Both the position numbers and the translations under genes were made by a program. The notes beneath the pieces are model-generated. The model was not told the origin of the DNA and did not search any database. It saw nothing but the letters and a program-made list of their open reading frames with translations. Shown in pieces: positions 1 through 12,029 of a stretch of 64,000 nt of DNA. This DNA is from Nageia nagi (Eukaryota > Pinophyta). The stretch lies in NCBI GenBank assembly GCA_050084985.1, contig JBITNC010000001.1, forward strand, positions 87,234,001-87,298,000, read 5' to 3'. The first letter of the stretch is position 1. Each line of letters begins with the position of its first letter.

Positions 1-2790
1 GAATTAGGAGTGTGCTAATTCATGAGAAGATTATTGCCAATGTTCTCTTTGTTTCTAAGCTTAGGATAAACCTTCTTTCTATGATCCAAGTTACTAAAAA
101 TAAGGGGTACTCATTTTGAGTTTGACTCTTAACCCTAGTGCATTAAGAAAGAACTTGCCACTTTGTTTAAAGGATCTGTGAAAGATAACCTCTACATTGT
201 AGATCAAGTTCCATCAAAGATGTGTCTTCTAGTGTGTGTTCCAAAGGTAATCTTTGACACCATCATTTAGGGCACCTTAACCATAAAAGTATTCAAATCA
301 TGAAATACCAAGAACTTATAGAAGGTTTGCCTTCAATTTTTTCTTTGATTGGTCTATGTGAGAAGTGCATTCTTAGTAAGATGCATAGATAAAAATTTGA
401 AAAGGATAAGGCAATAAGAGCATCTGAACCTCTTCAACTTGTGCATTTAGATTTGATGGGTCCATTTCAGATTAAGTTGCTTGGAGGAGCATCTTACATC
501 TTTACCTTCATTGATGACTTTAGTAGGATGACCTTTGGGTATCTACTTGAGCACAAGGATCAAACCTTTGAAAGTTTTAAAGTTTTAAGGTCTTTGTTGA
601 AAATTAGACTAACCTTAGAATCAAGATGTTGAGATTATATAATAGGGGAGAATATAATAGCAATAAGTTTAATGACTATGGTGCTAAGTATGGAATCAAG
701 AGGTAGTTTATGATTCCTTTCACTCCTCAAAAGAATGGTGTTATCGAAAGGAAAATCAAAATAATTATGGAGATTGATAGATGCATGTTGGGTAGTCTTC
801 CTAGTTTCTTATGTGGCAAAACTGTGAGTTTTGCTATTTACACCTTGAATAGGTGTCCTACAAAAATTATTCAGAGTAAAACTCCTTTTGAGGCTTGATC
901 TGGAAGAAAATCTAACATTTCACACCTTAGTTTGTTTAGCTATGAAGCATTCTCCTACATTATTTCTGAGAAAAGGAAAAAGTTGGATAAAAGAGCTAAA
1001 ATATGCATCTTTATAGATTATGATAGTTAGCATAAAGGTTACAGGCTCTACTTTTCAACCTATAAAGTAGTATTCATTTCAAGGGATGTAAAATTCAATA
1101 AAATTCCTAAAGAATTTGCTTCTAATGAGAATTTTGATAATCTAAAGGACTCTTTAGTTGCTCCTAACTGGTTGGATATTGATATAGATAAGTCACCACA
1201 GGAATAAAATTCTCCAACACAAAGGGTAACAAGGAGCATGACGTTGAACAAATCCTTAATTACCAAGATTGACAACAACCATGAGCCCTCAACCTTCAAA
1301 GAAGCTTCTAAATGAGTGTTGTATGGAAGCCATGAAAGTGGAGTTTGAGGTGCTTATGAAAAATAAAACTTGGGACTTAATTCCTTATCTCAATGATAAG
1401 AATGTGATTGGTAATAAGTGGATCTACAAGGTCAAGTTTAATTTAGTTGGAGATATTGAAAAATACAAGGCAAGGTTAGTAGCTAAAGGTTTTGCTTTGA
1501 AATACAATGTACATTATGAGGAAACCTTTGCTCCTATGGCAAGGATGCCTACTATAAGAGTTATCCTTACTCTTTCTACAGCTCAAGTATGGAGAGTTTT
1601 TCAACTTGATATCAAGAGTGCATTTCTTAATGGTGACTTGGATGTGAAAATATTCATGAATCAATAAAAAAGGTTTATTATGGAAGGTAAAGAATCGTTT
1701 GTGTGCAAGGTAAAGAAGTCATTGTATGGACTTAAGCAAGCACCTTGATCTTGGTATAGAAATATTTCAAGGTACTTTATAGACATTAGATTCTCCAAGT
1801 GTTTTTTTGACTCTAATGTATATGTGCTCAATCAAGAAAAAGATGTGGTATTGATTCTCTTTTATGTGAATGATCTTTTGATTACTAGAAATAATGATGA
1901 AATCATTCAAGAGTGCATATCCAAACTTAAGGCAACATTTGAAATGACTGATCTTGGTCTCTTGCACTACTATCTTGGAAGGCAAGTGTATCAATACAAG
2001 GATTGTACTTATCTCAGTCAATATAAGTATATATCAAACATCTTATAGAAGTTTAGAATGGAAGAGTGTAGATATACTGCAATTCCAATCTCTTCTGGAA
2101 TCATTATTTCACTAAGCTCCAACTCTTAGTTAGTTGATGCTATAGCTTACAGGTAATTAATTGGTAGTCTTTTGTATTTGACTATATCTAGGCTAGATAT
2201 TACCTTTGCAGTGAATTTGATGACATGATTCATGCAGAAACCTTATGTTGAGCACCTTAATGATGTTAAGCAAATCTTGAGGTATATTGCAGGGACTAAG
2301 GATCTTGCTCTCAAGTATTCCAAGTTACCCTCATTTATTCTCTATGGATTCTCAAATTCTAACAATGGAAGATATAGAGATTGTAGGAAGTCAACCTCTA
2401 TGTATGTGTTTAGCATTGGTTCAGGTGCTATCTCTTAGGATTTTAAGAAGTAACCTACTATTTCTCTTTTCACTATTGAAGTTAAATATCATGTCATGTT
2501 TATTACAACCCAGGAAGCCATTTGGCTAAGGCATATTTTAAAAGAAATTAGATATGAGTAAGGTGGCTCTTCTTTGATCTCTTTAGATAATCAATCAGTT
2601 ATTTTTTTAGCTAAGAACCCAATGTTCCATCGAAGAATAAAACATGTAGAAATCCATACCCATTTTATCAAGGAGAAGGTTCTTAATGGCATCATACACC
2701 TGGAGTATTATCCATCCATCTTGAACTTTGCTGATTTATTCATCAAGCCCCTTTTAGAAGCTTAGTTTTGTAAGCTTAAAGATGTTATCG
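1..2790 (+). pseudogene. E1 pol pseudogene (integrase, RT, RNase H)
   Basis: Readable pieces in order: pre-integrase segment (about 190-420), integrase core beginning at HLDLMGPF (441 onward), integrase second half (710-898), RT start with the WKVNG-type segment GNKWIYKVKFN (about 1410-1440), RT palm (1560-2048; YVND replaces YVDD at about 1864) and RNase H (2232-2765). Many nonsense codons interrupt it, for example TAA at 390-392, TAG at 704-706 and TAG at 1028-1030, plus frameshifts near 630-710. The integrase catalytic Asp in the DNGGEY motif is changed (LYNRGEY). It cannot encode a functional polyprotein. Confidence 0.9.
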
Positions 2791-2809
2791 GGTTGGTGAA
2801 GTTACCCTT

Positions 2810-2818
2810 AAGGGGGAG
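2810..2818 (+). other. E1 upstream polypurine tract
   Basis: AAGGGGGAG lies just after the end of pol, more than 1.1 kb before the LTR. A second polypurine run sits directly against the LTR at 3958-3965. Purine runs at the same two places exist in E2 and E5. Confidence 0.55.
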
Positions 2819-2917
2819 TAAAGTTTGAATTCTTATGTTGAATTGATATTTATGATGATAACTTCAACCCTAAGAGGATTTTATGCTATATAGTGTTGAT
2901 TTTTTTGAACACCTTCA

Positions 2918-2948
2918 TGGTAAGTTCACTCTGCATGAGGAACTTATT
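2918..2948 (+). repeat. E1 copy of the 3' hairpin unit
   Basis: AAGTTC (2922-2927) and GAACTT (2940-2945) form a perfect six-pair stem around a 12-nt loop containing CTCTGCATGAG. E2 carries four tandem versions of this unit at 44621-44835. E5 has one imperfect version on the minus strand near 56697-56730. Confidence 0.6.
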
Positions 2949-2968
2949 GTACAAATTGGCCAATCTAG

Positions 2969-3505
2969 CACTGTTTAATTATCCATATGCGAGGAACTCT
3001 TATGTGTCTTTTGTTACTGTTTAGTTATCCATATGTGAGGAACTCGTATGTGCATACTCTATTTTTTGACCAATCTACCACTGTGTAGTTATCCATATGT
3101 GAGGAACTCTTATGTATCTTTTGGTACTATTTAGTTATCCATATGTGAGGAACTCATATGTTCATACTTTATTTTTGGGCCAACCTAGTTTTGTTCAATT
3201 ATCCATATGTGAGAAACTCTTATGTGTCTTTTGGCACTATTCAGTTATCCATATGTGAGGAATTTGTATGTGCATACTTTATTTTTGGGCCAATCTAGCA
3301 CTATTTAGTTATCCATGTGTGAAGAACTCTTATGTGTCTTTTGGCACTATTCAATTATCCATATGTGAAGAAGTCATATGTGCATACTCTATTTTTGGGC
3401 CATTCTAGCATTGTTCAGTTATCCATGTGTGATGAACTCTTATATGTCTTTTGGCAATATTTAGTTATCCATATGTGAGGAACTCGTATGTGCTTGCTCT
3501 ATTTT
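2969..3505 (+). repeat. 110-bp higher-order tandem array in the E1 3' region
   Basis: Units start at 2971, 3081, 3191, 3301 and 3411, exactly 110 bp apart. Each has two half-units of about 46 and 64 bp built on TTATCCATATGTGAGGAACT. The first half-unit ends in CTTATGTGTCTTTTGG and the second in CGTATGTGCATAC. The same array type occurs on the minus strand in E5 (about 56440-56700). It is non-coding, lying between pol and the 3' LTR. Confidence 0.85.
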
Positions 3506-3957
3506 GTAATGATAATCAACACATGTTTTATATATAGCAGGTGATTATAAGTTTTTGGCATGGCATCTTCGTGATGACTTATAATGCACCATTGATCAAT
3601 TCATGAAGGTATTTATGTGATTCATGTATCCTTATTGATATGAATATGATGCATCTAACTAATCTTGTTATGTTAGCAACTTATGACTAGTAGGTTCCTT
3701 TGAGATTGCAAGTTACTTACCTCAGGTATGCAGGCTCTTAGAGACTCTTCATGACTTTTAGTTGGATGACTACTTCATGTATATTGAAATTGATTATAGT
3801 TAATGATTGTATTTGGCAAAGTAGTGAGTCTCAAACTAGATCTTTCTTACTTCATAAATATGTAAAAAGTTCTCATCTTCATTGTATCTATTTGGAGGAG
3901 AACTCTCTTACTTTCTCCTCTTCTTCTCTCTTACTCACTCTATCCCAATATTGCATT
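3506..3957 (+). other. E1 3' non-coding region, rest
   Basis: No coding signal. It aligns by eye with 44860-45317 of E2 and with 56020-56440 of E5 (reverse), including a shared stretch around TGCACCATTGATCA and a pyrimidine-rich stretch before the polypurine tract. It is therefore a family-specific 3' untranslated region rather than host DNA. Confidence 0.6.
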
Positions 3958-3965
3958 AAGGGGAG
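3958..3965 (+). other. E1 polypurine tract at the 3' LTR
   Basis: AAGGGGAG immediately precedes the TGTTGG start of the LTR, as expected for the plus-strand primer of reverse transcription. Confidence 0.8.
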
Positions 3966-4456
3966 TGTTGGAATGTATAATGCATTATTATAAAGGTTGT
4001 ATTAAATCTTCTATGTAAATTAACTAATACTTAAGGGTATCATTTGATACCGTAAGTATTTAAGTGAATATGATAATGTAACTTGTCCTACACTCCAAGT
4101 CATTAGCATGCCCCTTGGGTAAAAGGATGTGCATGTCATGCTTTTGTACATTGGATAAAAGGATGATCCAAAGGGATTTTGGCCTATAAATAGAATGCTC
4201 CTTCTTTGTGATCACACACCAATTATGAAGTAAAGTTATGCTATAGCAAAGAAGTGTAGGAGTTGAGATTAAGAGAATTGTAAGAGAGTTGTATTTGTGA
4301 TTGAAGTAAAGATCTAATTAGTGGATGTACTCCTAGTTAGAGGAACCACTTACATCTTATGTTGTGAGATTGCTTTGTGAGTTTGCTATATGTAATTATG
4401 AGCTTTCATGTGATCTTGGTTGATTAATAATTATCTTATTTATGTTAGTTCCTTCA
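3966..4456 (+). repeat. E1 3' LTR
   Basis: Starts TGTTGGAATG and ends TTCCTTCA, 491 bp. A TATA box (TATAAATA, 4185-4192) lies in the middle. A stem-loop is present at 4321-4349. It closely resembles the LTRs of E5 and E3 and is less similar to that of E2. The sequence that follows (4457 on) is E6 gag on the other strand. Confidence 0.9.
4321..4349 (+). promoter_or_regulatory. Conserved LTR stem-loop (E1)
   Basis: Outer stem GTGG/CCAC and inner stem TCCT/AGGA around a six-base loop, about 130 bp downstream of the TATA box and so probably in the transcribed part of the LTR. The same fold is present in every LTR of the family in this window, with TCCC/GGGA replacing TCCT/AGGA in E2, E3 and the solo LTR. 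Confidence 0.6.
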
Positions 4457-5552
4457 TCATTTTTATACTTGTGAAAGTTTTCAAATTTTTTTTTTTAAAG
4501 CATAGGTGATTAGTGCAACCAGATTCAACAATCCATTCAGATGAAAAAGAGCAAGACATAGAGTAGATAATCATAACAAAATTAGCATGAATATTCTTCT
4601 TTCTTTTGTAGTTCTTTACATTTCCATTACCTTTATTATTTTCCTCTCTTTTTTTTTTGTAGCAATCAATTTTGTTGTGACCTTGAATGCCATAATAGTT
4701 ATAATTGCCATCAAAATTTTCCTTAAGATAAGGACTATTTACTTTGCCTTTTCCATCTCTTTGCTTGAAATGATTGTTGTTGCCATTATTCCTATTTCTA
4801 TGGTTGTTATTTCTATTATTTATACTACTCTTGTAGCCATTGTCTCTCTTCTTAAACCTTTTGGAGGAAGAAGGATAAGATTTCTTTTGATGATTGAACT
4901 TCTTCTTGAAAGAAGTTTTAGTTGCTCCAAGAGCAATGTTATTATCCTTAGGAGAAGAAATTAACACTTTATTGTTAAGATTTTCTTCATGCTTGAATAG
5001 GTTCCTTGAAAAGTTCTCAAGGAAAAAGACTTCTTCTTTATTATCAAGCTTTGTTTTCATAATCGTTACAAAGTTTCCAAAATTCGAAGAGAGGTTTTGA
5101 AGAATGATGAAGACTATGAACTCATCATTGATCCAATTGCATCCACAAGTAACAAGTTGGATCCTTAATTCAATGATTTTGTTCAAGTAGATATCCACAT
5201 TTTTATCTTCCCCTTGATGAGATTGAAGTAACTTTTGGAGAATGATAAACCTTCTTGAAAATTTTGAACTAAGGTAGATTTGCTTAAGCTTATCCCATGC
5301 TTCTTTTGTCGATGTTGAAGAGAAAATTATCATGAGAAAATCATCTAAAACTACATGGTAAATCATGAAGGTTTTCAACTCATTCTTTATGTTGTAAGCC
5401 TCTAATGCCTTATCATCTATAGGAGGTACAAAGTTTTTATTCACTATTTGCCAAAGCTTTCTTGCTTGTAATTCAACTCTCATCTGAAGTTCTCAAATTC
5501 CATAGTTGGAACCATCAAGAATGTGTTTGGATAAAAAGAATTCAACTATTTG
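4457..5552 (-). pseudogene. E6 gag-protease start pseudogene
   Basis: The long open part (down from 5483) is a copia gag: residues QARKLWQIV near the start, a helical central region, then a basic Asn/Lys-rich tail. The gag initiator is ATA in place of ATG at about 5550 and a TGA interrupts the first 25 codons. The zinc knuckle is broken: the two N-terminal cysteines are replaced by tyrosines (YNYYGIQGHNKIDC). The protease begins as VESGCTNHL, with Glu where the catalytic Asp should be. The reading frame then runs into the E1 LTR. Confidence 0.85.
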
Positions 5553-7060
5553 CTACACATGAATGTGAAATAATAAGTATGTGGTTTCAATAAATAATAT
5601 TAAATGTTAAATTTTAACCAAGTAAATAATACATGTTACATTTAACATTAAAGATATGCTTGATTTGATTTACAAGTGCAAATGTTTTACAATTCAAATA
5701 ATAACCCATGTACTTGAATATATTTTTCATCTCAAGAATCGTAGATGTAGAGTGACATTATTGAAGCTTGTTTTCTTGTTTAAAATTAGACCTTCACTTG
5801 GATGCCCACATAAGAGGAACCCAAGTACTAGCAATCCTCAACTAGTTTCTTTTTGGTAGCAATATACTCTCATAAGGAGAAGTACTAGCTATTTTCCAAG
5901 GTTTTAACATTTATTGTATCGATAAAATTATTAATCTTGATTAGGTTTCAAGTTATCCTCTTAGGTTATTAGAATAATCCCTGAATAGACATGCAAATAT
6001 GTGATATCACTACACACATACTTGTCTACCTATTGGAGTTAAATCCAAACTTTTCACCACTTAGAATTTAGGGACAATTAAGAAGTATAAACTTTTCACC
6101 ACTTGGATCATCGAACTTAAAAGCTCTAGTTTGCCTATCCTCACCTCATGGCTCTTCAAACAAGTCATGTTGTAGAATGTACATGTGGATGTGTTCATTT
6201 TAGGGGGTTGCTCATATCAATGTTTGGATTTTTTTTTTCATAAGCAAATAAATCAAAGTGCAAAACATGAACTAAAGTGAATAAATAAAACATCATCCGT
6301 TCATAACTTGAAACCTAAGTGTCCAATGAGTTTTGTTTACTAACCCCTAAAGGATATCTTTACACAAGTTCATATTTTGCACAAGTTCATTTTGCAAAAA
6401 CAAAGAGAAACACTTAAGCATAAGCATGTATTAATTTCAAAAATTTGCATAAGTTACCTTTGATGAAGGATAAATGCTCAACATGTATCTTTTAACTTAA
6501 GGAATTAAGTCCTTAGCATGCAACATTAACTTAAAAATTTAAGTCCTAAGCATGCAACATTAACTTAAAAATTAAGTACTAAACATGCATTTATTAATTT
6601 CAAATTTTTAAGTAATAAGCATAAGTACTAATCTTAAGCATGCATCATTTAAAGTTAAGTACTAATCATGTACCATTAACTTAAAAAATTAAGTTCTAAG
6701 TATGCAAAATTAACTTAAAGAGGCATTTAAAATTTTTAAATTATAAATTTGCATTATTTGGAAATCATAAGAACTAGTCCATTCATAAAAAATTAGAAGG
6801 CTTAAGCATGCATATTAAAATTTTAAGTCCTAAGCATTAACTTAAAAAATTAAGTCCTTAAGCATGCATTATTTAACTTAGAAAATTTAAATCCTAAGCA
6901 TTTAACTTAAAAAAATTTAAGTGAAAAACATGCATCAAACTTTAAGTAAGAAAAAAAAATTTATATAAATTCCCCCCTTTTTACTTAAAGTTGTTCTCCT
7001 AAAGATAGCATACTTAGCTTAACTTAATACTTTATCCTTTAAAAGTATGCCAAAAAAGGT
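4457..7060 (-). mobile_element. E6: truncated minus-strand copia copy (gag plus leader)
   Basis: Contains, in minus-strand order, part of the long untranslated leader (about 7060 down to 5557), a splice-acceptor-like GTAG (5556-5553), then gag and the start of protease, cut off at 4457 by the E1 LTR. The leader part matches the leaders of E2, E3 and E5, including the conserved block at about 5830-6170 and the TTAAGT/GCATGC-rich stretch (6480-6930). The far end is lost near 7000-7060, where unrelated copia sequence (E7) begins. Confidence 0.8.
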
Positions 7061-8625
7061 AAAAATCCAATCTAATGTTAAGTAAATACACTTTATTTTC
7101 TCTTAATAGCATTGCTAATTTAAAGAATCTATGGCATCTATTTTTTTACTCCCTATTAGAGATTTTACAACTAAGAAATTTGTCGTATTTTGAACAATCT
7201 TCCACTTTGAGACTAATTTATTGCAATAGCCTACAACCTTGTATCATTGGATCTGAATATTCTCATCATAATCTTCATTACTAAATATCAACTAAAATTA
7301 AGCATAAGCCTAACTTCTCCCTTACAAATACCTTTATAACCTTTACCAAAAATCCTTCACCCAAAATTTCCATGAACCTTAACCATTCCATAACATTTTT
7401 CAACAAATTCTTTATTTTCCCAAATTGTTCATGAATACCCATTGGTTCACAACTCCCACTCCATGGGAAATACTACCATATTATGTAAATAATTTCTTAA
7501 GCCCTTCTTTGTGCAATACTTGATCTTCCTTTGTCTTCATCCTAACTAGACACAAACTATGTAAACCTTACATACTTGTAGGTAGCTTAACTAAATACCA
7601 TTGGTATTGCATTAAGGAATTAACCTTCTTATCCATGTCAAGCTCCCACTTCTTCTTGGATTCCTTTTGAAAACATTCACCACTATCAGTATACAATACA
7701 TAAGAAATAATGAGGAAATATCAACTTAACCTTTTCAATTTTGTAACATCCCTTGGTGGAATTTCCTCATCTTGTTGTTGAAAACCTCTTTGCATATTTG
7801 GCATCCACATATTATTCTTCTTATCCTTGGAAACATCCTTTACAACCTTGAACAATTCCACCCTCCTTTTCTTTTCACCAAACCCCAATTCATTCTTTTT
7901 CTCTTCTCCAAACTTATGATGTCCAATGACTACATTTCCACCTCTAGGAACTAAATCCATAACATCATTAGAAGCATTAGTAAACAAATATAACATACCA
8001 ATCATATTAGATCTAGCAACAACCATTAAACCCTTAGTCACCTTCAAATCCTTATTACCAAATGCAATCATATAACCCTCACCATCAATTCTTCTTATCA
8101 AAATGAGGTTTCCTTTAAAATCTAGTATGTGCCTCACCTCCTTCAGAATCTGTCTATTTTTATTAATCAATGAAATCCTGATCTTTCCCATTTTTACAAT
8201 CCTACATGGAAGATCATTACTCAACAACACTTGTCCAAAATCTCCTTGAACATATTTTATAAAATAATCCTTGTGAGAAGTGGTATGAAAAGAAGCACTA
8301 TAATCTATAACCCAATAATCAATATTCATTTCAAAAGATAATATTAAACTATCTAATAAAATATCACCATCCATATTTGCCTCTTGATCATTACCTTGAT
8401 TCTCACTGCTTTCCTTCTCATCTTGTATCCTATACTTACACTCTCTCTTAAAGTGTCCCTTCTTCCCACAATACCAAAACTCCATATTACCTTTTCATTT
8501 GGAGTTACCCTCTATTTTTCCTTGATTTTAATTTTTTCCTTTATCCCTTTGTCTTCCCTTATTCTCAATAGTTAAAGCACTAGAATAACATGATGATTCT
8601 GTAAAATTTCCAAATAATTCTCAAT
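7061..8625 (-). pseudogene. E7: gag-protease relic of a second copia lineage
   Basis: The main open stretch is 8485 down to 7721. It begins with a CCHC zinc knuckle (WYCGKKGHFKREC) and then a protease-like segment, DYSASFHTTSH, where copia enzymes of this group have a D-[ST]-G triplet; here Gly is Ala and Ser precedes it. A hydrophobic pre-integrase-like segment follows. Upstream, 8486-8625 continues the basic gag tail in a frame with two stops. Downstream (7700-7560) there are hints of an RT start (KKKWELDMDKKV). Clearly a different family from E1-E6. Confidence 0.7.
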
Positions 8626-9599
8626 GCAATTATTAGCTAATTAAGTATCAAACAATATCAAAATTCATCTTCAAGCATGCCATATCTGAGCTAGAGTATC
8701 AAATACATATAAACATGAGCTAAGAATGCCAACAACTCACTCTACAAGCACCAATACCACTCAAATACCCAACATCATGAACAATGAGCTAAACTTGTAC
8801 CAAATGCACATAACTATGAGACAATAATGAGATCCAAGTATGCCATGAATCTATTAATAAAATAAATGATGAGTACAATACTGATCAGGCCCAATAGGGC
8901 TCAACATTGGTCTCCTATGAGCCAACTAGGGCATACAAATATGCAAAGATAGATCTAAAAACTCTTGGTAAGAAAAGGGAATACCTAAAAATTTAAAGAC
9001 CTCACTAGGTTGAATCGAGTTCTATTGAGTGTGTTCCAACCACTTAGGGAGAGTCTTCTATGATTTTCTTTAACATGAGATTTTACTCCATTGAACATTA
9101 GAACTAGAAGCAAGATAAAACACATTTAAGCATTTAACAATAACAATAAAGGAATTTTTATTTTCCTTAATTTTCAAGAAGGAATCATCAACAAATGCCT
9201 ATTAATTAGTTAACTCTCCAAATATGAAAGAGAAATACCAAGAATTTGATCTTAAGTTGTTTTATGTCCAAGAAGGTATCCAAAAGCTTCATCAACAAGA
9301 ATGAATAAAGGACAAGCAAGAGGACAACCTTGGAAAATGGAGTGACCAAGTTGAATAACTTCAAACTAACAATTATTCAAGGTAATAACTATTAAATATC
9401 TTTATTCATAACCAATATTGTATTATTTCTTCAACATATCAACAACATGTCATACATCATGACTTTAGCACTATCATTTTTAGCATGTTCATCTTTGATT
9501 TCCATTTAGCATGGGAAAAAGGTATCATTTTGAGCACCTCATTAGTTGATTTCCATTCAGTATGGGGTATGGCAATCATTTTGAGTATTCATCTTATCT
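8626..9599. other. No gene seen
   Basis: AT-rich sequence with stops in all frames. No recognised motif, LTR end or repeat that I can support. Confidence 0.5.
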
Positions 9600-9985
9600 T
9601 TTCAAGTGTGTAGACTAGTTATGACATGAAATTGTTGGCATTGTAAGGTATTATATCTATATGCATCCTTGGCATGATTGCATCATCATAATTCTATCCT
9701 TTTTCTAGTATAGAATAGTTACAACATAATAGTATTGGCACCGTAAGGTGTTATAGATATATGCACCCTTGGCTCGATTGTATCATCATCATTATGCCCT
9801 TTGTTTAGTATAGACTAGTTACAACATGATAATGTTGGTATTGTGAGGTATTATAGCCATATGTATCCTTGATATGATTGTATCAACTTTTATCATTCTA
9901 TCCTTTTGGTTGTAGTATGAATTAATTACAACATGATAGTGTTGGCAATGTAAGGTGTTATAGCTATATGTACCCTCAACATGAA
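9600..9985 (+). repeat. 100-bp degenerate tandem array
   Basis: The motif TTGGCA/TTGGTA followed by GTAAGGT or GTGAGGT recurs at 9635, 9735, 9835 and 9942, spacing 100, 100 and 107 bp. Each unit also carries TAGTTACAACATGATA and a TATCATCA-type segment. Non-coding. It may belong to the internal region of the LTR element whose 3' LTR seems to start at 10717. Confidence 0.75.
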
Positions 9986-10703
9986 TGTGTCAATTTTTGG
10001 CATCACATTACACATATGATCACTTTAATCACTTATCATCATCTTTTATTTCCATTTAGCATAGGGAAAAGATATCATTTTGGGGAGATATCCTTTGCTT
10101 TCCATTCAACATGGGGCAAAGTTATCGTTGGACTTTGTTCTTATTACTTTCCATTGAGTGTGGGGAAAGATTTTATCATCATTTTTTCTTTCTTTCCATT
10201 GAGTATGCGGTAATATTTCTCACTTTTTTTTCTTTGCTTCCCATTTAGCATGGGGCAAAGTTATCCTAAATATACCTTACTTTCTTTTCAACATAGGGCA
10301 AGGCCATCATCATTCATCATAATCCCTTGCAATAAGGTCATTGCTACTATTATTTTTTCTTTTCCTTGCATTCAACATGGGTTAAATTTTTCCTTTGGTA
10401 ACATGATAATGTATTTAGGCATGACTCACCTTGAGTCTTGAGAATTATCATATCTATTAATTGGTCATCTTTGTATTGACTAGATCTTTGAGAATGCCTA
10501 ATATTTTTCCCTTAGCATGGGTTAGGTTTGCATGCCTACAAATGTTCCTCATGTTAATAAAATATCATTAGTAATTGATCATTATTATCATTATCAATAT
10601 CTCATTGACCATAATCATTTTATCCTTCATCATTCATCAATCATCATCATTATTTTACCCTTTAGCTTTTAAGTTGAGTTTCGCATCTTGTAAAAATCAT
10701 CTC
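9986..10703 (+). repeat. Dispersed GCATGGGG-type short repeats
   Basis: The phrase TTTCCATT-(T/C)AG-CATGGGG with small variants recurs about eight times between 9500 and 10520, at irregular spacing and followed by AAAG/ATATC. No coding potential recognised. It is probably a decayed tandem array upstream of an LTR. Confidence 0.5.
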
Positions 10704-10716
10704 AAAAGGGGGCATC

Positions 10717-11480
10717 TATAAACACCTCAAAATCACCCTCTTGCCTTGATCATTTTTCATCTTGATGCTTTTGCCAAATTGCTACATCATAGCCATTTTT
10801 CATCTTATATTTTGATACCAAATTAACCAATTGATTTCCCTATATGGTTGATTGGTTAGCTTGCTAATCGACCAATTGATTAGATCAACTAGCCTATTGA
10901 TCCAACATCAAATCTATAAAGTCAAATTTGAATTTTATTTTCCATCTCTTGCTTATTTTTATCTACTTCATAACTATTACTAGCCTTCCATCCATGCAAA
11001 TTGAACCCTTGAGCAAGACCCTAAGCCATAACAACCTCTAACACTCCCCATAACATGTTTTGATCATCCTTACAAGTATTGAAGAGAATTGGGAGCTATC
11101 TTGGAGACATTGGAGTACTTGCATCCTCTATATATAGCATTTCTATGCATTTATGTGAGCATGTAGCATTTTATTAGGCTAGATTCATGATAGTTTATAT
11201 TATCTTATCCTTATCTTAGCATAGCATGAGTATATCACATTGCATTGTAGGCATTTTCTCATTTTCTAATGCCCATTTGATCGTGGGATAGGGGTATACA
11301 TTCCATCAAGGAGGTTTAACACCTCTCTTTGAGCATAATCTAGGGTCTTAAGGGACTAGGGTATTGATACTCCCACTAACATTTATTTGCTTGTAGATCT
11401 AAACATAAATAGCACATCCCTCCATCATTTGTTATAAGAAAAACTCTAACAATAGCATGGTGGTGCAATCTTGATCCTCC
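10717..11480 (+). repeat. Probable Ty3/gypsy 3' LTR
   Basis: A purine run (AAAAGGGGGCATC, 10704-10716) precedes TATAAACACCTCAAAAT, the arrangement seen before the G1 LTR at 45922 (GGGGCATC then TGCAGACACATAAATTT). A TATA box (TATATATAG) lies at about 11129-11137. The 3' boundary is uncertain because no partner LTR is seen. Confidence 0.4.
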
Positions 11481-12029
11481 TTCCTTCTTATGTGGAGAGG
11501 GATTGCCACTTCGAATTGTCCATAACATATTTTAAGAAAATGATATCCATAAACCATATTTAACAACATACCATATTTGATGTCAAAAAATTATCAACAC
11601 TTCATTGTCCCCTCCTTCACTATGCTTCCCTTAACACTTGGGTCTAACACATTTTTTAGTTATCTTATGGTGTATGTATATCAAGCAATTTTCGGTGTGA
11701 TTATTTTTTTTCACTTTCAAGTGATCTTATTTTGCATGTTAAATTTTTAAATAAATATGTTTTACTCCATCTTAGGAGTTATTATTTTAGGAGACTTTAA
11801 ATAACTAGAGACAAGGGTTTCGATTGGAAAAGTTTTGGATTGCTATAATTCTAAGTAATGATGTCAAGGGATAAAACTACTAAGGGGTATTGAAAATTGA
11901 TTCAATATTTTTGGTAAAATAGTATATTTTAAAAAAGGATTATTATTTATTATATAGGAGTTTACCATGAGGGTTTACAAAATTAAAAGAGAAGGTGGTA
12001 AATTTTAAAAATAGGGGTTTTTTTAAGAA
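11481..12029. other. No gene seen
   Basis: AT-rich sequence with no motif I can support. Confidence 0.5.

Larger units (their letters stand above)
1..4456 (+). mobile_element. E1: 3' part of a decayed Ty1/copia retrotransposon
   Basis: The window opens inside the protease/pre-integrase region of a plus-strand copia element and runs through integrase, reverse transcriptase, RNase H, a long 3' non-coding region and the 3' LTR. The domain order (integrase before RT) places it in Ty1/copia. The 5' half lies outside the window, so no target duplication can be tested. Its closest relatives here are E2 (37110-45809) and E5 (55521 to the window end). The LTR directly abuts a minus-strand member of the same family (E6), so either E1 inserted into E6 or the two were joined by recombination. 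Confidence 0.9.

Noticed and set aside
4587-4964. Hydrophobic plus-strand stretch (and its twin at 59788-60156)
   Set aside because: Antisense of the Asn/Lys-rich gag tail of E6 and E5; the Ile/Val-rich product is what Asn/Lys codons give in reverse.
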